DNA of 39,221 nt from the NCBI RefSeq assembly GCF_900010725.2, contig NZ_LR734855.1, forward strand, positions 53,929 to 93,149, read 5' to 3'. Shown here piece by piece: positions 7,577 through 16,219 of the stretch. The DNA comes from Planktothrix serta PCC 8927 (lineage in GTDB: Bacteria > Cyanobacteriota > Cyanobacteriia > Cyanobacteriales > Microcoleaceae). The notes under the pieces are model-generated. The model was not told the DNA's origin. It was given only the letters and a program-made list of their open reading frames with translations, and made no database searches. The position numbers and the translations under genes were made by a program. The stretch's first letter is position 1; the number at the start of each line of letters is the position of its first letter.

Positions 7577-8947
7577 CTAATCTCGCATTTGATAGCGTTG
7601 TTGAGCAATTTCTTTAACTTTTGCTGAAAATTGGGGATAATTTTCTAGGACTTTATCAAAGTCTTCTTTATAGAGAACAAATAACTCACAGTAAGTTAAA
7701 GTTTTTACCGAAGCGGTGCGACGACTATCGTAGAGTAAGGCAATTTCACCAAAAAAAGAACCTGCCATCATCACTGTATAAACTTTTCCGGTTTTTTCAG
7801 AAAAGGCTTGTAATTGTCCTCGTTTCACAAAATACATTTCATGCCCAATTTGATCTTCCCGAATTACATAATCATAAGGGGGAAGAATTCTCGGTTTTAA
7901 TTTCATGACTAAATCTTCAATAAAACAGGGTTCAGCGTTTTGAAATATCGGGACTTTTGATAAAAGTTCTTGATAGAGATAACAATAAATTTTTGTTTTA
8001 AGTGAGTTAGGAAGTTCATCTAATAAGTAAAAATCTAGGGACACATCTCGATTATATTCCCACATATATTGATAATAATCCAAGACATTTTTTTGTAAGG
8101 AAGGAGGGATTTTTCGTTCCCACATATAGGCTTGAACTTGACCCAATTTATCTCGAAATCGGTTTTTATTAGCATCTAAATTAGAAATGACTGCCGCCAC
8201 ATTTCCAATCACAAAGGCATACAGCGATACCCCCACAAACATTACTACAAAGGTAAAGATTAGTTCAATATTATTTTGAGGAGTAATATCCCCATAGCCT
8301 ATAGTTGTTAAGGTTGTAATTGACCAATAGAAGGAATATAAATATTGTGTCGTTGTATTTTCTAAGTGCAGATTATTACTTTGAAGCCAAGACTCTCCAG
8401 ATTGTCCGGTTGAATTTCCAATAAAAAACCACAAACAAGCAATCCAATGATCAATTAAAAAGACAATAAAGAATAACTCAAACATCCGAATAACAGCCGA
8501 ATTAAAATAAACATTATTCTCCCATTTTCTGAAAATTAAAAAACATTGGGGAAATCTTAACAGTCTTGGAATTCGGCATAAACCGATTAAAATTAGAGAA
8601 GCCTTGGGTAAAAATAAATAGACTAAAGTATCTAGGGGTAAACTAGCGATTACATTGGATTTAAAGTCTGTATTTCGATAATGCTGACTAATTTGATTTT
8701 TATCTTTAATAACTTCTCCTTCCTTCATATAGCCAATATGAAAGCGTAAAAAAATATCTATAATTAAAATCAAATCTGCTAGACCATCTAACGAAAACCA
8801 ATTGTCAGAGATTGTGGCATTAAACGCCATGCGAAAGGGAATCGTAAAACAGTTATAGAGGGTCACTAAAACAATTAAGGCTTCCCAGACAATCAGGAGT
8901 CTTGATTCTGGGTGTAAAGACGGCATTCGGGAGAGGAAAGATAGCAT
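7577..8947 (-). CDS. Cyclic-nucleotide-binding potassium channel
   Basis: Six-helix voltage-type channel: transmembrane segments fill about residues 20-255, an S4-like segment (LCRIPRLLRFP) has only a few arginines, and the pore has the K+ selectivity filter TTIGYGD (about 214-220). A C-linker follows (RDKLGQVQAYM), then a cyclic-nucleotide-binding domain at about 335-450 with the phosphate cassette FFGEIALLYDSRRTASV, keeping the Glu and Arg needed for cAMP/cGMP. A plasma-membrane K+ channel gated or modulated by cNMP is the simplest reading. Start: ATG at 8947; a TTG at 8971 would add 8 residues. A class III adenylate cyclase is encoded at 16.2-17.8 kb, so a ligand source exists in the same genome. 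Confidence 0.88.
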   Translation of the reverse strand: MLSFLSRMPSLHPESRLLIVWEALIVLVTLYNCFTIPFRMAFNATISDNWFSLDGLADLILIIDIFLRFHIGYMKEGEVIKDKNQISQHYRNTDFKSNVIASLPLDTLVYLFLPKASLILIGLCRIPRLLRFPQCFLIFRKWENNVYFNSAVIRMFELFFIVFLIDHWIACLWFFIGNSTGQSGESWLQSNNLHLENTTTQYLYSFYWSITTLTTIGYGDITPQNNIELIFTFVVMFVGVSLYAFVIGNVAAVISNLDANKNRFRDKLGQVQAYMWERKIPPSLQKNVLDYYQYMWEYNRDVSLDFYLLDELPNSLKTKIYCYLYQELLSKVPIFQNAEPCFIEDLVMKLKPRILPPYDYVIREDQIGHEMYFVKRGQLQAFSEKTGKVYTVMMAGSFFGEIALLYDSRRTASVKTLTYCELFVLYKEDFDKVLENYPQFSAKVKEIAQQRYQMRD

Positions 8948-9144
8948 TAAAACGGGGGATTGAGTCTTCAATAAGAGTGTATATGATTTAATTCAATTTT
9001 TGGGTATAATCATCTAGCACTTTCCTCTGGAGTGAAGAAACTCGGCTCAAATTTATCCCTCTGTCTGTCGGGGTAAACCTAAATTGAGAATCTACTGCTA
9101 AAATCAGTTTATGTTCCTTCATTGACTCAATACTGATTCAACTC

Positions 9145-10131
9145 ATGATTCCAACAACGCTGACACCGTTTGCTCAAAAACTTGGTTTTCCCCTCACGAA
9201 ACAACCGATTACAATCTTACAAATTAATTTAGGAAAACGGTGTAACCTTGCTTGTAACCATTGTCATGTAGAAGCAGGGCCAAAACGGAGTGAAGAACTG
9301 AATTTAGATATTAGTTTACAACTGATTGAATTAATTAACCGCTTTCCCCAAATTCAAACCATCGATTTAACCGGAGGAGCGCCGGAAATGAATTATGGAT
9401 TTAAACCTTTAGTGGAAGCAGCGAGAACAACCGAAAAACAAGTAATTGTTCGGTCTAATTTAACAATTTATTTTGTTCCCGGTTATGAGGATATTCCCGA
9501 ATATTGTGCTAATCATCAATTAAGAATTGTTGCTTCTTTGCCTTGCTATTTAGAAAATAATGTTGATCAAATGCGAGGGAAAGGAGTCTATCAGGATTCT
9601 ATTCAAGCTATTCAATGGTTAAACCTTTTGGGATATGGTCGCACACCAGAATTAATTTTAGATTTAGTCTATAATCCTGCCTTACCGACCGCCGAAAAAT
9701 TTACCCTTCCTTCAGAACAGTCTAAACTAGAACGAGCTTATAAACAGTATCTAAAACAACAGTTTGATATTGATTTTAATCAGCTATTGACGATTACAAA
9801 TTTACCCATCGGACGCACGAAATCTTACTTACAGCAGAAAAAACTAGAAAATTCTTATTTAGAATTTTTGGAATTTAACTATAATCCTGAAACGGTGTCC
9901 CATTTAATGTGTCGGAATCAATTATCGATTGATTATCAAGGTTATATTTATGATTGTGATTTTAATCAAATGGAAAATATTCCCGCCCGAAATTCCTCTG
10001 GAAAACCCTTAATAGTCAGTGATTTATTAGAGGCTAAGGATTTAGATTTAATTGAAACTGTACAAACTGCTTCCTATTGTTATGGATGTACGGCTGGGTG
10101 TGGTTCGAGTTGTGGGGGGGCTTTAATTTAA
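9145..10131 (+). CDS. arsS: Arsenosugar biosynthesis radical SAM protein ArsS-like
   Basis: Radical SAM enzyme with the 4Fe-4S motif C33-x3-C37-x2-C40 (KRCNLACNHCHVEAGP), the DLTGGAPEMN substrate/SAM strand, and a Cys-rich C-terminal region: C256, C271, then C312, C315, C319 and C323 in the tail CYGCTAGCGSSCGG. This arrangement matches the radical SAM/Cys-rich family that includes ArsS, which adds an adenosyl-derived ribose to dimethylarsenic in arsenosugar synthesis. 328 aa is a normal length. The partner methyltransferase gene arsM is not in the window. A VTT membrane-protein gene follows 89 bp downstream on the same strand, probably co-transcribed. Family is firm; the arsenic substrate is from family knowledge. 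Confidence 0.85.
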   Translation: MIPTTLTPFAQKLGFPLTKQPITILQINLGKRCNLACNHCHVEAGPKRSEELNLDISLQLIELINRFPQIQTIDLTGGAPEMNYGFKPLVEAARTTEKQVIVRSNLTIYFVPGYEDIPEYCANHQLRIVASLPCYLENNVDQMRGKGVYQDSIQAIQWLNLLGYGRTPELILDLVYNPALPTAEKFTLPSEQSKLERAYKQYLKQQFDIDFNQLLTITNLPIGRTKSYLQQKKLENSYLEFLEFNYNPETVSHLMCRNQLSIDYQGYIYDCDFNQMENIPARNSSGKPLIVSDLLEAKDLDLIETVQTASYCYGCTAGCGSSCGGALI

Positions 10132-10165
10132 CCACAAAGACACAAAGACACAAAGAAGACAAAGA
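10131..10165. repeat. ACACAAAG short tandem repeat
   Basis: A run of CACAAAGA units lies just after the arsS stop and before the VTT gene. It is non-coding here; reading the VTT frame through it would give a spurious 48-residue N-terminal extension. Confidence 0.6.
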
Positions 10166-10220
10166 AGTTATCCAGACTAACCTGCTCCTAGCTATAATAT
10201 TAAATAATAGGGAGAATAAA

Positions 10221-10838
10221 ATGGGTATTCAAGGGTTACTAACACAGGTATTAGATTGGGTTGATAATTTAGGGTTTTGGGGGCCAATTGCCTTTATTGT
10301 TATCTACAATTTAGCGACAATATTATTTATTCCGGGTTCTCTCCTGACTTTGGGCGCAGGTGTAATATTTGGGGTATTTTGGGGGTCTATTTATGTTTCC
10401 ATTGCTTCGGTTATGGGGGCGACTTTTGCTTTTTTAATTGGGCGATATTTGGCGCGGGATTGGGTGGCTAAAAAACTAGAAAATTATGAACAATTTAAAG
10501 CGATTGATCAAGCTGTGGGTGAAGAAGGATGGAAAATTGTTGGGTTAACTCGTCTGTCTCCAATTTTTCCGTTTAACCTATTAAATTATGCTTTTGGATT
10601 AACCAATGTTTCCTTAAAGGATTATTTTTTAGCCTCTTGGATTGGAATGTTACCGGGTACAATTTTATATGTTTATGTGGGATCTTTAGTGGGAAGTTTA
10701 GCTCAGTTAGGGATGGGGGAGCGATCGCGGACTCCAGTAGAATGGTTATTATATGGAATCGGTTTAATCGCCACGATAATTGTTACAATTTATATCACAA
10801 AAATTGCTCAAAATGCCCTGAATCAAAAAATCGAATAG
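10221..10838 (+). CDS. TVP38/TMEM64 (VTT-domain) membrane protein
   Basis: 205-residue polytopic membrane protein of the VTT/DedA-like superfamily: FIPGSLLTLGAGVIFG with the adjacent glycine-rich helix GATFAFLIGRYLARDW, then the conserved LTRLSPIFPFNLLNYAFGLT loop and GMLPGTILYVYVGS. These re-entrant-loop proteins are implicated in lipid or ion movement across membranes. I start it at ATG 10221, 10 nt after GGGAG; the longer open frame upstream overlaps arsS and a repeat. Its place behind arsS suggests a role with arsenosugar lipids or export, but that is inference from position only. Confidence 0.88.
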   Translation: MGIQGLLTQVLDWVDNLGFWGPIAFIVIYNLATILFIPGSLLTLGAGVIFGVFWGSIYVSIASVMGATFAFLIGRYLARDWVAKKLENYEQFKAIDQAVGEEGWKIVGLTRLSPIFPFNLLNYAFGLTNVSLKDYFLASWIGMLPGTILYVYVGSLVGSLAQLGMGERSRTPVEWLLYGIGLIATIIVTIYITKIAQNALNQKIE

Positions 10839-10861
10839 AAGTAAAATACAATCTATATTGG

Positions 10862-10889
10862 GTAGAGACGTTGCATGCAACGTCTCTAC
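10862..10889. repeat. Perfect 28-bp palindrome (GTAGAGACGTTGCA arm)
   Basis: Two 14-base arms, GTAGAGACGTTGCA and its exact reverse complement, meet with no spacer. It lies between the convergent VTT and DUF1269 genes and could form a bidirectional terminator or be a mobile palindromic repeat. I recall similar GTAGAGACG palindromes in other cyanobacteria but cannot search. Confidence 0.9.
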
Positions 10890-10901
10890 AGGGCGCGTCT
10901 G

Positions 10902-11453
10902 TTAAGATTCTGCGGGAGTTGGTTCAACTTCAGAATTAACGGTTTTTGCTGTCGTTTCTAATTGAGAAGCAATATCCGCTTTAATGGAACGTTTGTACAA
11001 TCTGCCTGCATATTCTTCTAAAGCTTGCGTCAATTGATCGACCCAAGTATGTTCAACTAAGGCAATTATAGCCGAACTTCCAGGGGTTAAAGATTCAGAT
11101 AATTCTTTGAGATCTTCTTGAGGAAATCCCAAGTCCATAAAATGAGTAATTAAAGCACCAACTCCCGCCCCTCCTGCGGTTAGAGCAATCACTCCTAACG
11201 CTCCAATGGGGTTAAATAAGGCAATTAATCCGGCAGTAATTCCGCCCATAATTGCCCCGCCTTTAGCATCTGTATCTCCGGTTTCACTAATCGAAACTTT
11301 TCCTTTTTCATTCTTAACCATGACCGCAGCATTCACAATCGAAATCACCCCTTGTGCTTGCAGTGCTTTGAGAGTTTTTAAAACCTCTTTTGCTTTTTCT
11401 TGTTCTGGGTAAGCGACAACAACTAAATTTGTTAACTCTTCTGAATAAGTCAT
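10902..11453 (-). CDS. DUF1269-type glycine-zipper protein
   Basis: 183 residues. N-terminal alpha/beta part (ELTNLVVVAYPEQEKAKEVLKTL ... GVISIVNAAVMVKNEKGKVSI) resembles the DUF1269 family. A central Gly/Ala-rich hairpin of two membrane-like helices (about 65-105, GGAIMGGITAGLIAL and GVIALTAGGAGVGALITHF) follows, then LGFPQEDLKELSESLTPGSSAIIALVEH and an amphipathic helix. Family function is unknown; stress-related roles have been suggested for relatives. Start ATG 11453 has GAGGAA about 7 nt upstream. Convergent with the VTT gene and divergent from the antiporter. Confidence 0.85.
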   Translation of the reverse strand: MTYSEELTNLVVVAYPEQEKAKEVLKTLKALQAQGVISIVNAAVMVKNEKGKVSISETGDTDAKGGAIMGGITAGLIALFNPIGALGVIALTAGGAGVGALITHFMDLGFPQEDLKELSESLTPGSSAIIALVEHTWVDQLTQALEEYAGRLYKRSIKADIASQLETTAKTVNSEVEPTPAES

Positions 11454-11632
11454 GTTTTATTCCTCGAACTTAATTTTTAAACAAACGAGAGTGATTGTTT
11501 AAGTGTCCAGCCCTTACTTTAGCACACTCCAAATTAGCAAGCTAGACTCAACCCATGATAGATTGACGAAAGGGATTTTCATCTTTCATTGTAAACATAG
11601 ACCCAATTTCAGAAGTTAAGGATTTTTATTGT

Positions 11633-12724
11633 ATGAGCTTGAGCGTGATTCTATTGCTGATAGGAGGTTTAGTCTTACTGGTTCTGGGTGCAGAACTATT
11701 AGTGCGTGGTGCTTCAACCATTGCTGCAATGTTGGGAATTCCCTCCTTACTTGTGGGACTGACAATTGTTGCCTATGGAACCAGTTCTCCAGAAATGGCT
11801 GTTAGTATTCAATCGAGTTTTGCAGGTCAAGCGGATGTCGCATTAGGAAATGTCGTTGGAAGTAATATTTTTAATATCTTAATCATCTTAGGAATTTCGG
11901 CTTTAATTGCCCCTTTAATGGTAGCGAGTCAATTGATTCGTTTAGATGTCCCAATTATGATTGGGGTGTCTATTTTAGCCTTTATGTTTGGTAGTGATGG
12001 CACTATTAGCCGGGTCGATGGAACCATTTTATTTATTGGGGCAATTGTCTATACTCTGTTTTTAATTTATGAAGCTAAAAAACAAAAAGATCAGGAATCT
12101 TCCGAAAATCAATCTCAAGCTTCTGTTGAAAATAGTCTCAAAAACTGGCTGATTAATATCTGCTTAATTGCGGTTGGATTAGTGTTACTAATTCAAGGTT
12201 CTAATTGGTTAGTTGAAAGCTCAACTTCTATTGCTAAAGCCCTGGGAGTGAGTGATTTAGTTATCGGATTAACCATTGTCGCCACCGGAACTTCCCTCCC
12301 TGAATTAGCCAGTTCTGTTGTCGCCACAATTCGAGGTGAACGGGATATTGCGGTGGGTAATGTAGTCGGAAGCAATATTTTTAATATCCTGGCAGTTTTA
12401 GGACTATCTTCTGCCATTTCTCCAGAGGGAATTCCGGTTGCAACTGCGGCTTTAAATTTCGATATTCCCGTTATGATTGCGGTGGCAATTTCTTGTTTTC
12501 CTATTTTTTATACAGGCAAAACCATTGCCCGTTGGGAAGGCATTCTATTTTTAGGATATTATGTTGCCTATTCCACCTATTTAATCCTCGATTCTTCCCG
12601 ACATTCTCAACTTCCTATGTTTAATTTCGTGATGATCAGTTTTGCCATTCCGATTACGATAATAACCTTAATTGTCACCACTGCCCGCAGTTATCAAGCC
12701 AAACGAAAACGTTTAAATTCTTAA
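11633..12724 (+). CDS. Ca2+/Na+ antiporter, CaCA family (YrbG-like)
   Basis: Inner-membrane cation exchanger of 363 aa with the two internally duplicated alpha repeats: GTSSPEMAVSIQSS...GNVVGSNIFNILIILG (about 50-90) and GTSLPELASSVVAT...GNVVGSNIFNILAVLG (about 220-265). The Glu in each (PE) and Asn/Ser in GNVVGSNIFN are the ion-binding residues of the family. About ten membrane helices. A polar loop with Lys/Gln/Glu (EAKKQKDQESSENQSQ) lies between the halves. AAGGA precedes the ATG. Likely exchanges Ca2+ for Na+ or H+; ion preference cannot be read from sequence. Confidence 0.92.
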   Translation: MSLSVILLLIGGLVLLVLGAELLVRGASTIAAMLGIPSLLVGLTIVAYGTSSPEMAVSIQSSFAGQADVALGNVVGSNIFNILIILGISALIAPLMVASQLIRLDVPIMIGVSILAFMFGSDGTISRVDGTILFIGAIVYTLFLIYEAKKQKDQESSENQSQASVENSLKNWLINICLIAVGLVLLIQGSNWLVESSTSIAKALGVSDLVIGLTIVATGTSLPELASSVVATIRGERDIAVGNVVGSNIFNILAVLGLSSAISPEGIPVATAALNFDIPVMIAVAISCFPIFYTGKTIARWEGILFLGYYVAYSTYLILDSSRHSQLPMFNFVMISFAIPITIITLIVTTARSYQAKRKRLNS

Positions 12725-12778
12725 TCAAATCTAACCCCCGCTTATGATTAAATTTCCCGGCTGATTATTTTTGATCAG

Positions 12779-13645
12779 TTAGTTGGCTGTTAAAATAACC
12801 GGGGTGTTTCTTAATTTTCCCTCTAGGGGTTTCACTTTTTCGATAAACTGAATCAGTTGTTGATAATCATTGGGTTGGGTATGGGGAAGATAACCCGCTT
12901 GCTCAATCAAATTGGGGGGAGCTTCTTGTAGAATTGTTTTCAGATTTTGTTGCTGTTGAGGATTAAATGTCGGAGCAAATAAAACCGAACCGGAGGGTAT
13001 GGGACGAGATTTATGCAAAATCCTAAAAGGAGAGGATTTCAATTGGGGAACATACTCTAAAAACTGATTTTCTGAAACGGCGATCGCATCAACTTTACCC
13101 ATTGCTAACCAATCTAATGCCATTTTTGGTGTGGGTGCAAACTGAATTTCTGCTAATGTTAATCCATATAAATCATAGAGCGGTAAATAATATCCGGTTA
13201 ACGATCCAGGCTGTCCTAATGCTATTTTTTTATTAGATAGATTTTTGAGGATCTTCATTGAACTTTCCTGTTTAACTATAATCACCGCATAATTTTTAAG
13301 ACTTTGTAGGGGAAAAATCGGGGTATATTTAGCATCATGAATGGCAATGGCAGCTAACCCTGGAGGTGCAAAAACCACTGACCAAGCTTGACGTTTTACT
13401 TGGTCTACCGCCTGTAATTCACTAAAAGCGGGCTCCACTTCCACAATAGTTTGGGTTTGTTGGGCTAAATAATCTTGAAAGGGTTGATATTGCTGAAGGG
13501 ATTGTTTTCCCGTTTCATAACTGACAATTCCCAGGGTAATTTTTCCCCATTGATTTGAGGGAGATGGATTGCACCCCCCAACAATAGAAAGCCCTAATAC
13601 AACAAAACTTAACACGATAAAGGAAACGAGCTTTCGAGAAAACAT
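12779..13645 (-). CDS. PhnD-like solute-binding lipoprotein
   Basis: 288 residues with a lipoprotein signal: MFSRKLVSFIVLSFVVLGLS then lipobox IVGGC, giving a lipidated Cys at residue 25. The mature part resembles phosphate/phosphite/phosphonate ABC binding proteins: LGIVSYETGKQSLQQYQPFQDYLAQQ, a VVFAPPGLAAI strand, VIIVKQESSM, and the hinge segment NKKIALGQPGSLTGYYLPLYDL. No ABC permease or ATPase lies next to it, so it may be an orphan binding protein serving a sensor. It is divergent from the CxxCH/HAMP sensor gene (220 bp apart), which makes a sensory pair possible. Ligand unknown. Confidence 0.82.
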   Translation of the reverse strand: MFSRKLVSFIVLSFVVLGLSIVGGCNPSPSNQWGKITLGIVSYETGKQSLQQYQPFQDYLAQQTQTIVEVEPAFSELQAVDQVKRQAWSVVFAPPGLAAIAIHDAKYTPIFPLQSLKNYAVIIVKQESSMKILKNLSNKKIALGQPGSLTGYYLPLYDLYGLTLAEIQFAPTPKMALDWLAMGKVDAIAVSENQFLEYVPQLKSSPFRILHKSRPIPSGSVLFAPTFNPQQQQNLKTILQEAPPNLIEQAGYLPHTQPNDYQQLIQFIEKVKPLEGKLRNTPVILTAN

Positions 13646-13865
13646 AAAATTAACAACCCTTGAGCAATTCAGGACATATCAAAATTAAATTCATACTTTC
13701 TCCCCTTCTCTATTTTACAAAGCCAACTTCTAAAAAACAGATATTTTTAACAATCTTAATATTGATCGGATGACAATCCTGTATTTTTGACCTATGTTAG
13801 AATTAATCATCAAGACAACTCAGGTTGATGAACGGTTCTTAAACTGAAAAAATAAGGGATTGAAA

Positions 13866-14789
13866 ATGTCATTAATCCAACCGCATAAAATTATCCCGTC
13901 TCTTAAACTCAATCAAAAATTTACACTATTGTTGGTTATTGTTTTCTTAATGGGAACAATCTTAAGTGGAATTGTGCTATCTAGCGTTCTTAATTATAAT
14001 GCGCGATCGCAATTTAACTCAGAAGCCATGATTCTACTCAAAACCATGAATGCTGTCCGAGAGTATACAAATACTCAAGTAACAAGCCATTTAGAAACAC
14101 AAATAAAAACGGATTTTTTACCCCAAACTGTTCCGACCTATGCAGCACGAGAAGTCTTTGAAATCCTCCGAAAAGAACCAGATTGGAATCAATTTTTTTA
14201 TAAAGATGCGACTCTCAACCCTACTAATTTACGCGATAAAGCTGATCCCTTTGAAGAGAAATTAATTGCCCAATTTCGGAATAATCCCAATTTAAAAGGA
14301 TTAGAAGACTTTCGCCAATTCCCGACAGGTAAGGTTTTCTATATTGCTCGTCCGATTCAGATATCAGAAGCCAGTTGTTTAGAATGTCATAGTCAACCGA
14401 GCAAAGCTCCAAAAAGTTTAATTGAACGTTATGGAAGCGAAAATGGATTCGGTTGGAAACTGAATGAAATTGTGGGGGCTCAAATTATCTTTGTTCCCGC
14501 TAATGCGGTTTATAATCGGATGCGTCAATCCCAAATTCTCGTGATTTCCATTGTGGTTGGCATTTTTGCGGTAACAATTTTATTAGTTAATATTTGGTTG
14601 AAGCGCTATGTTGTTAAACCCCTAAAACGCATGGCTAATGCCGCAGAAGCTATCAGTATCGGAAATATGGAGGCAGAATTTGAACAACAAAGCACGGATG
14701 AAGTCGGAACTTTAGCCAAAGCCTTTACGCGGATGAAAATTAGTTTACAAATGGCAATGCAACGGTTAAGTCAAAATCGGAATTTATAG
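13866..14789 (+). CDS. DUF3365 (Tll0287-type) haem-c sensor with HAMP, no output domain
   Basis: 307 aa. A membrane helix at about 19-42, a periplasmic DUF3365 domain with one CxxCH haem-c motif (C171-L-E-C174-H175, SCLECHSQPSKAP) preceded by GKVFYIARPI, a second helix at about 223-245, then HAMP (KPLKRMANAAEAISIGNMEAEF...DEVGTLAKAFTRM) and a stop. No kinase, cyclase or methyl-acceptor output follows, so the signal must pass to a partner. Start: ATG 13866 has AAGGGA 6 nt upstream; a TTG two codons earlier is less likely. Divergent from the PhnD-like lipoprotein. Redox or ligand sensing is inferred from the haem motif. Confidence 0.87.
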   Translation: MSLIQPHKIIPSLKLNQKFTLLLVIVFLMGTILSGIVLSSVLNYNARSQFNSEAMILLKTMNAVREYTNTQVTSHLETQIKTDFLPQTVPTYAAREVFEILRKEPDWNQFFYKDATLNPTNLRDKADPFEEKLIAQFRNNPNLKGLEDFRQFPTGKVFYIARPIQISEASCLECHSQPSKAPKSLIERYGSENGFGWKLNEIVGAQIIFVPANAVYNRMRQSQILVISIVVGIFAVTILLVNIWLKRYVVKPLKRMANAAEAISIGNMEAEFEQQSTDEVGTLAKAFTRMKISLQMAMQRLSQNRNL

Positions 14790-14792
14790 GAA

Positions 14793-14855
14793 GGGAACAG
14801 GGAACAGGGAACAGGGAACAGGGAATAGGGAACAGGGAACAGGGAACAGGGAATA
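14793..14855. repeat. STRR heptamer array (GGGAACA)9
   Basis: Nine head-to-tail heptamers, seven GGGAACA and two GGGAATA, begin four bases after the DUF3365 gene stop. This is the longest of several arrays of the same family in the window, the type known as STRR in filamentous cyanobacteria. Confidence 0.92.
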
Positions 14856-14882
14856 AGCATTGGTGTCAACTTAACCCACGTT

Positions 14883-14998
14883 AGCCCTGAAATAAATTTC
14901 GGGCTAAGAAGCTCAAGTCATCTAAAGATGACTAAGATCATTCTTGATTAACCCGTTTTAACGGGTTTTAGCTTTTAGCCTGAAATTTATTTCAAGGC
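14883..14998 (-). repeat. Multi-hairpin interspersed repeat, copy 2
   Basis: Hairpins AGCCC/GGGCT with GAAATAAATTTC (14883-14905), GTCATCTAAAGATGAC (14917-14932), AACCCGTTTTAACGGGTT (14950-14967) and GCC-TGAAA/TTTCA-GGC (14978-14998). Read on the minus strand these match copy 1 (5778-5945) in order. The ATC stem has C-G where copy 1 has T-A, a compensatory change. Confidence 0.75.
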
Positions 14999-15038
14999 TT
15001 TTAGCCTGAAGTTTACACGGGAATAGGGAATTTAGTTT

Positions 15039-16178
15039 TTAATGCCTTAAGCGTTTGCGAAAAGCTTGAGCTTCATTGCTATTCGGAATATTAGCTGCTA
15101 ATTTATCTACTAATTCTTCTGGGGTTAATTGAGGAAATTGCGTTAATATATCCTCAACAATAAAATTAGCAAATGGGCCGATAAATTCAGCTAATGCTTG
15201 CCGACATTGCTCTTGAAAAATACTAGAAATTATTGAATCTGAGGCTACCGTTTTAACAGAACTAATCCCCGGAATTGGAGGTGCTAGAATATTCGGAGGA
15301 TGGGCAATAGATTGACTCAAAGGGTCGAGAGCAACGGTGGACTGTTCAAACACATCTGTTAACTCCAATATTGCCACCAGAGCCTCCTGAGCGGTCGGGT
15401 AACGTTGGCGATAGTCATAACGCACCATTTTGTCTAAAATAGTAGCAAATGCTTCACTAATCGGCTTAGACATTGGTAACACACGACAGCAATATTCTCC
15501 CTGTAAATCTTGGGGAAATTGACGAGGAGATAAACCGCTTAAAGCTTGCATAGCAATGATGCCTACTGCAAAAATATCACTACTAAATTTAGGTTTAAAA
15601 GCTTGTTGTTCACTGGGCATATAATTCGGCGTTCCCACCGCAACAGTTAAGGTAGTTTCACCCGTTGAGTTAACAGAATAGAGACTGACTTCTTTGACCG
15701 CCCCAAAATCAATTAAAACAATTTTATTGTCTTGATGACGACGAATTAAATTAGCGGGTTTAATATCTCGATGAATGACCTGATTTTCATGAACAAATGC
15801 CAAAACGTGCAGAATTTCCTGTAAAAAAATGATCACTTCCCCCTCCGACCAAGCCCGACCTGATACAATTAATTCATTCAGAGGTTGACCTTCAATATAG
15901 TCCTGAACTAAATAAAATTCTTGATTTTGTTCAAAATGAGCCAGTAAACTAGGGATTTGTTCATGATGTCCTAAACGATGTAAAACTTCAGCTTCCTGAA
16001 TAAATAGACGTTTGGCAATTTGTTGGGTATTCGCATTTGTTGATGTCGGTTTGAGTTGTTTCACCACACACAAGGGGTCATGGGGTAAATGCAAGTCTTG
16101 AGCCAAAAATGTTTGACCAAAACCCCCACTTCCCAAGGGTTTAATCAGTCGATAACGATTTGCAAGTTGAGTGTCCAT
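15039..16178 (-). CDS. Serine/threonine protein kinase (Hanks type)
   Basis: 379 aa. The kinase domain fills residues 9-275 with all key residues: glycine loop LGSGGFGQT, K40 (VVKQLK), E62-64 region (IQEAEVLHRL), catalytic H-R-D138 (VIHRDIKPANL), D157-F-G, and the activation/APE-like segment GTPNYMPSEQQ. After a linker, a roughly 55-residue helical C-terminal module (CRQALAEFIGPFANFIVEDILTQF ... EEL) is present that I have seen on other cyanobacterial kinases but cannot name. No transmembrane helix, so cytosolic. It follows the FHA-cyclase gene by 41 bp on the same strand, so likely one operon. Confidence 0.95.
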   Translation of the reverse strand: MDTQLANRYRLIKPLGSGGFGQTFLAQDLHLPHDPLCVVKQLKPTSTNANTQQIAKRLFIQEAEVLHRLGHHEQIPSLLAHFEQNQEFYLVQDYIEGQPLNELIVSGRAWSEGEVIIFLQEILHVLAFVHENQVIHRDIKPANLIRRHQDNKIVLIDFGAVKEVSLYSVNSTGETTLTVAVGTPNYMPSEQQAFKPKFSSDIFAVGIIAMQALSGLSPRQFPQDLQGEYCCRVLPMSKPISEAFATILDKMVRYDYRQRYPTAQEALVAILELTDVFEQSTVALDPLSQSIAHPPNILAPPIPGISSVKTVASDSIISSIFQEQCRQALAEFIGPFANFIVEDILTQFPQLTPEELVDKLAANIPNSNEAQAFRKRLRH

Positions 16179-16219
16179 TGTTAAGCTGCTCCTGATCTAA
16201 ATGATTACATATTATTGAA

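Noticed and set aside
10077-10220. Longer N-terminus of the VTT protein overlapping arsS
   Set aside because: The extension is translated from the arsS Cys-rich end in another frame and a CACAAAG repeat; ATG 10221 has a good ribosome site.
14793-14855. Regular short repeats as a CRISPR array
   Set aside because: Seven-base head-to-tail units without spacers; this is STRR, not CRISPR. No cas genes.
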